From positions 1 to 5,870 of the forward strand of contig VFZQ01000376.1 of assembly GCA_016871135.1 (NCBI GenBank): a DNA stretch of 5,870 bases. The letters run 5' to 3'. The translations under genes and the position numbers were made by a program. Positions 5,797 through 5,870 of this stretch are shown here, one piece after another; position 1 is the first letter of the stretch, and every line of letters begins with the position of its first letter. The stretch is from Acidobacteriota bacterium. Lineage in GTDB: Bacteria; Acidobacteriota; Terriglobia; Bryobacterales; Bryobacteraceae. The notes under the pieces were generated by a model, which ran no database searches, was not told the origin of the DNA, and saw nothing but the letters and a program-made list of their open reading frames with translations.

Positions 5797-5805
5797 ATTT
5801 TATAT
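5797..5805. promoter_or_regulatory. AT-rich -10-like box in the 28-bp divergent spacer
   Basis: ATTTTATAT is the only AT-rich patch between the two divergent starts (5787 reverse, 5816 forward). In reverse it holds TATAAA (5804 to 5799), a good -10 match, with the last base 11 nt before the methyltransferase ATG, so a leader of only about 3-5 nt would result. Forward, a start from this box would begin too late to include the GGAG site at 5806-5809, so the forward gene probably uses a promoter further left, inside the methyltransferase gene. No clear -35 is seen. The role is inferred. Confidence 0.33.
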
Positions 5806-5809
5806 GGAG
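5806..5809 (+). promoter_or_regulatory. Shine-Dalgarno site for the right-edge gene
   Basis: GGAG lies 6 nt before ATG 5816, which is standard spacing. It favours that start over the in-frame ATG at 5804, which overlaps the site itself and would add only Met-Glu-Thr-Ala in front of the signal peptide. Confidence 0.6.
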
Positions 5810-5815
5810 ACCGCC

Positions 5816-5870
5816 ATGCGATCACTTTTTTCCCTACTCCTCGCGCTGCCGCTCGCGGCGCAGACGCGTT
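5816..5870 (+). CDS. Start of a secreted protein (cut by right edge)
   Basis: Only 18 codons are inside the window: MRSLFSLLLALPLAAQTR. This is a complete-looking short signal peptide (one Arg, a Leu-rich core, and an LAAQ cleavage region of the kind seen in the other exported proteins of this window). The mature protein is outside, so no function can be given. A GGAG site supports the start. It diverges from the methyltransferase gene with only 28 bp between start codons. Confidence 0.65.
   Translation, partial: MRSLFSLLLALPLAAQTR

Noticed and set aside
5804..5815. Alternative in-frame ATG at 5804 for the right-edge gene
   Set aside because: The GGAG site at 5806-5809 overlaps this codon and is correctly spaced for 5816 instead.
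1..5870. CRISPR arrays, tRNA/rRNA genes, insertion sequences, integrases or defence genes
   Set aside because: No regularly spaced repeats, tRNA-like folds, transposase motifs or known defence domains were seen on either strand.

Overview
The window is a GC-rich bacterial chromosome segment that is almost entirely coding. It holds five complete genes, two genes cut by the window edges, and short spacers. The style suggests Acidobacteriota, possibly the Bryobacterales/Solibacter group: very short signal peptides ending in AQ or AA, a secreted PD40 beta-propeller, a secreted HExxH protease, a short MetE-like protein and Ala/Lys-rich tails. This placement is an impression from protein style, not a marker-gene result.

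Left part. A minus-strand gene runs off the left edge (start at 234). It encodes the N-terminus of an exported or membrane protein. It diverges across a 44-bp gap from a tightly packed plus-strand cluster of four genes. These are an exported heavy-metal-associated (HMA) domain protein with an MDCASC motif (279-764), a 12-TM MFS_3-type transporter starting at GTG 761 (761-1981), an exported HELAH zinc metalloprotease-like protein (1966-3105) and an exported thioredoxin-fold protein with a CGHC active site (3111-3653). The junctions are a 4-nt overlap, a 16-nt overlap and a 5-nt gap, so a single operon is very likely. All four products act in or beyond the inner membrane. Metal or thiol handling in the envelope is a plausible common theme but is not demonstrated.

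Middle. A 146-bp convergent spacer (3654-3799) holds small inverted repeats, including a 7-bp stem enclosing a second one. It has no textbook intrinsic terminator.

Right part. A minus-strand pair is read from the right. A 332-residue MetE C-terminal-type methyltransferase with the full His-Cys-Glu-Cys zinc set (4789-5787) is followed, through a TAATG stop/start overlap, by a secreted PD40/TolB-like propeller protein (3800-4789). Only 28 bp separate the methyltransferase start from a divergent plus-strand gene cut by the right edge (5816-5870), of which only a signal peptide is visible.

No RNA gene, CRISPR array, insertion sequence or integrase was seen. The most interesting points are a 28-nt hairpin that encloses the HMA stop and the MFS GTG start, the four-gene envelope operon, the unusual exported HMA protein, and AT-rich -10-like boxes placed so close to two start codons that leaderless or near-leaderless transcripts are possible. 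There is no strong evidence here for a wholly new system.
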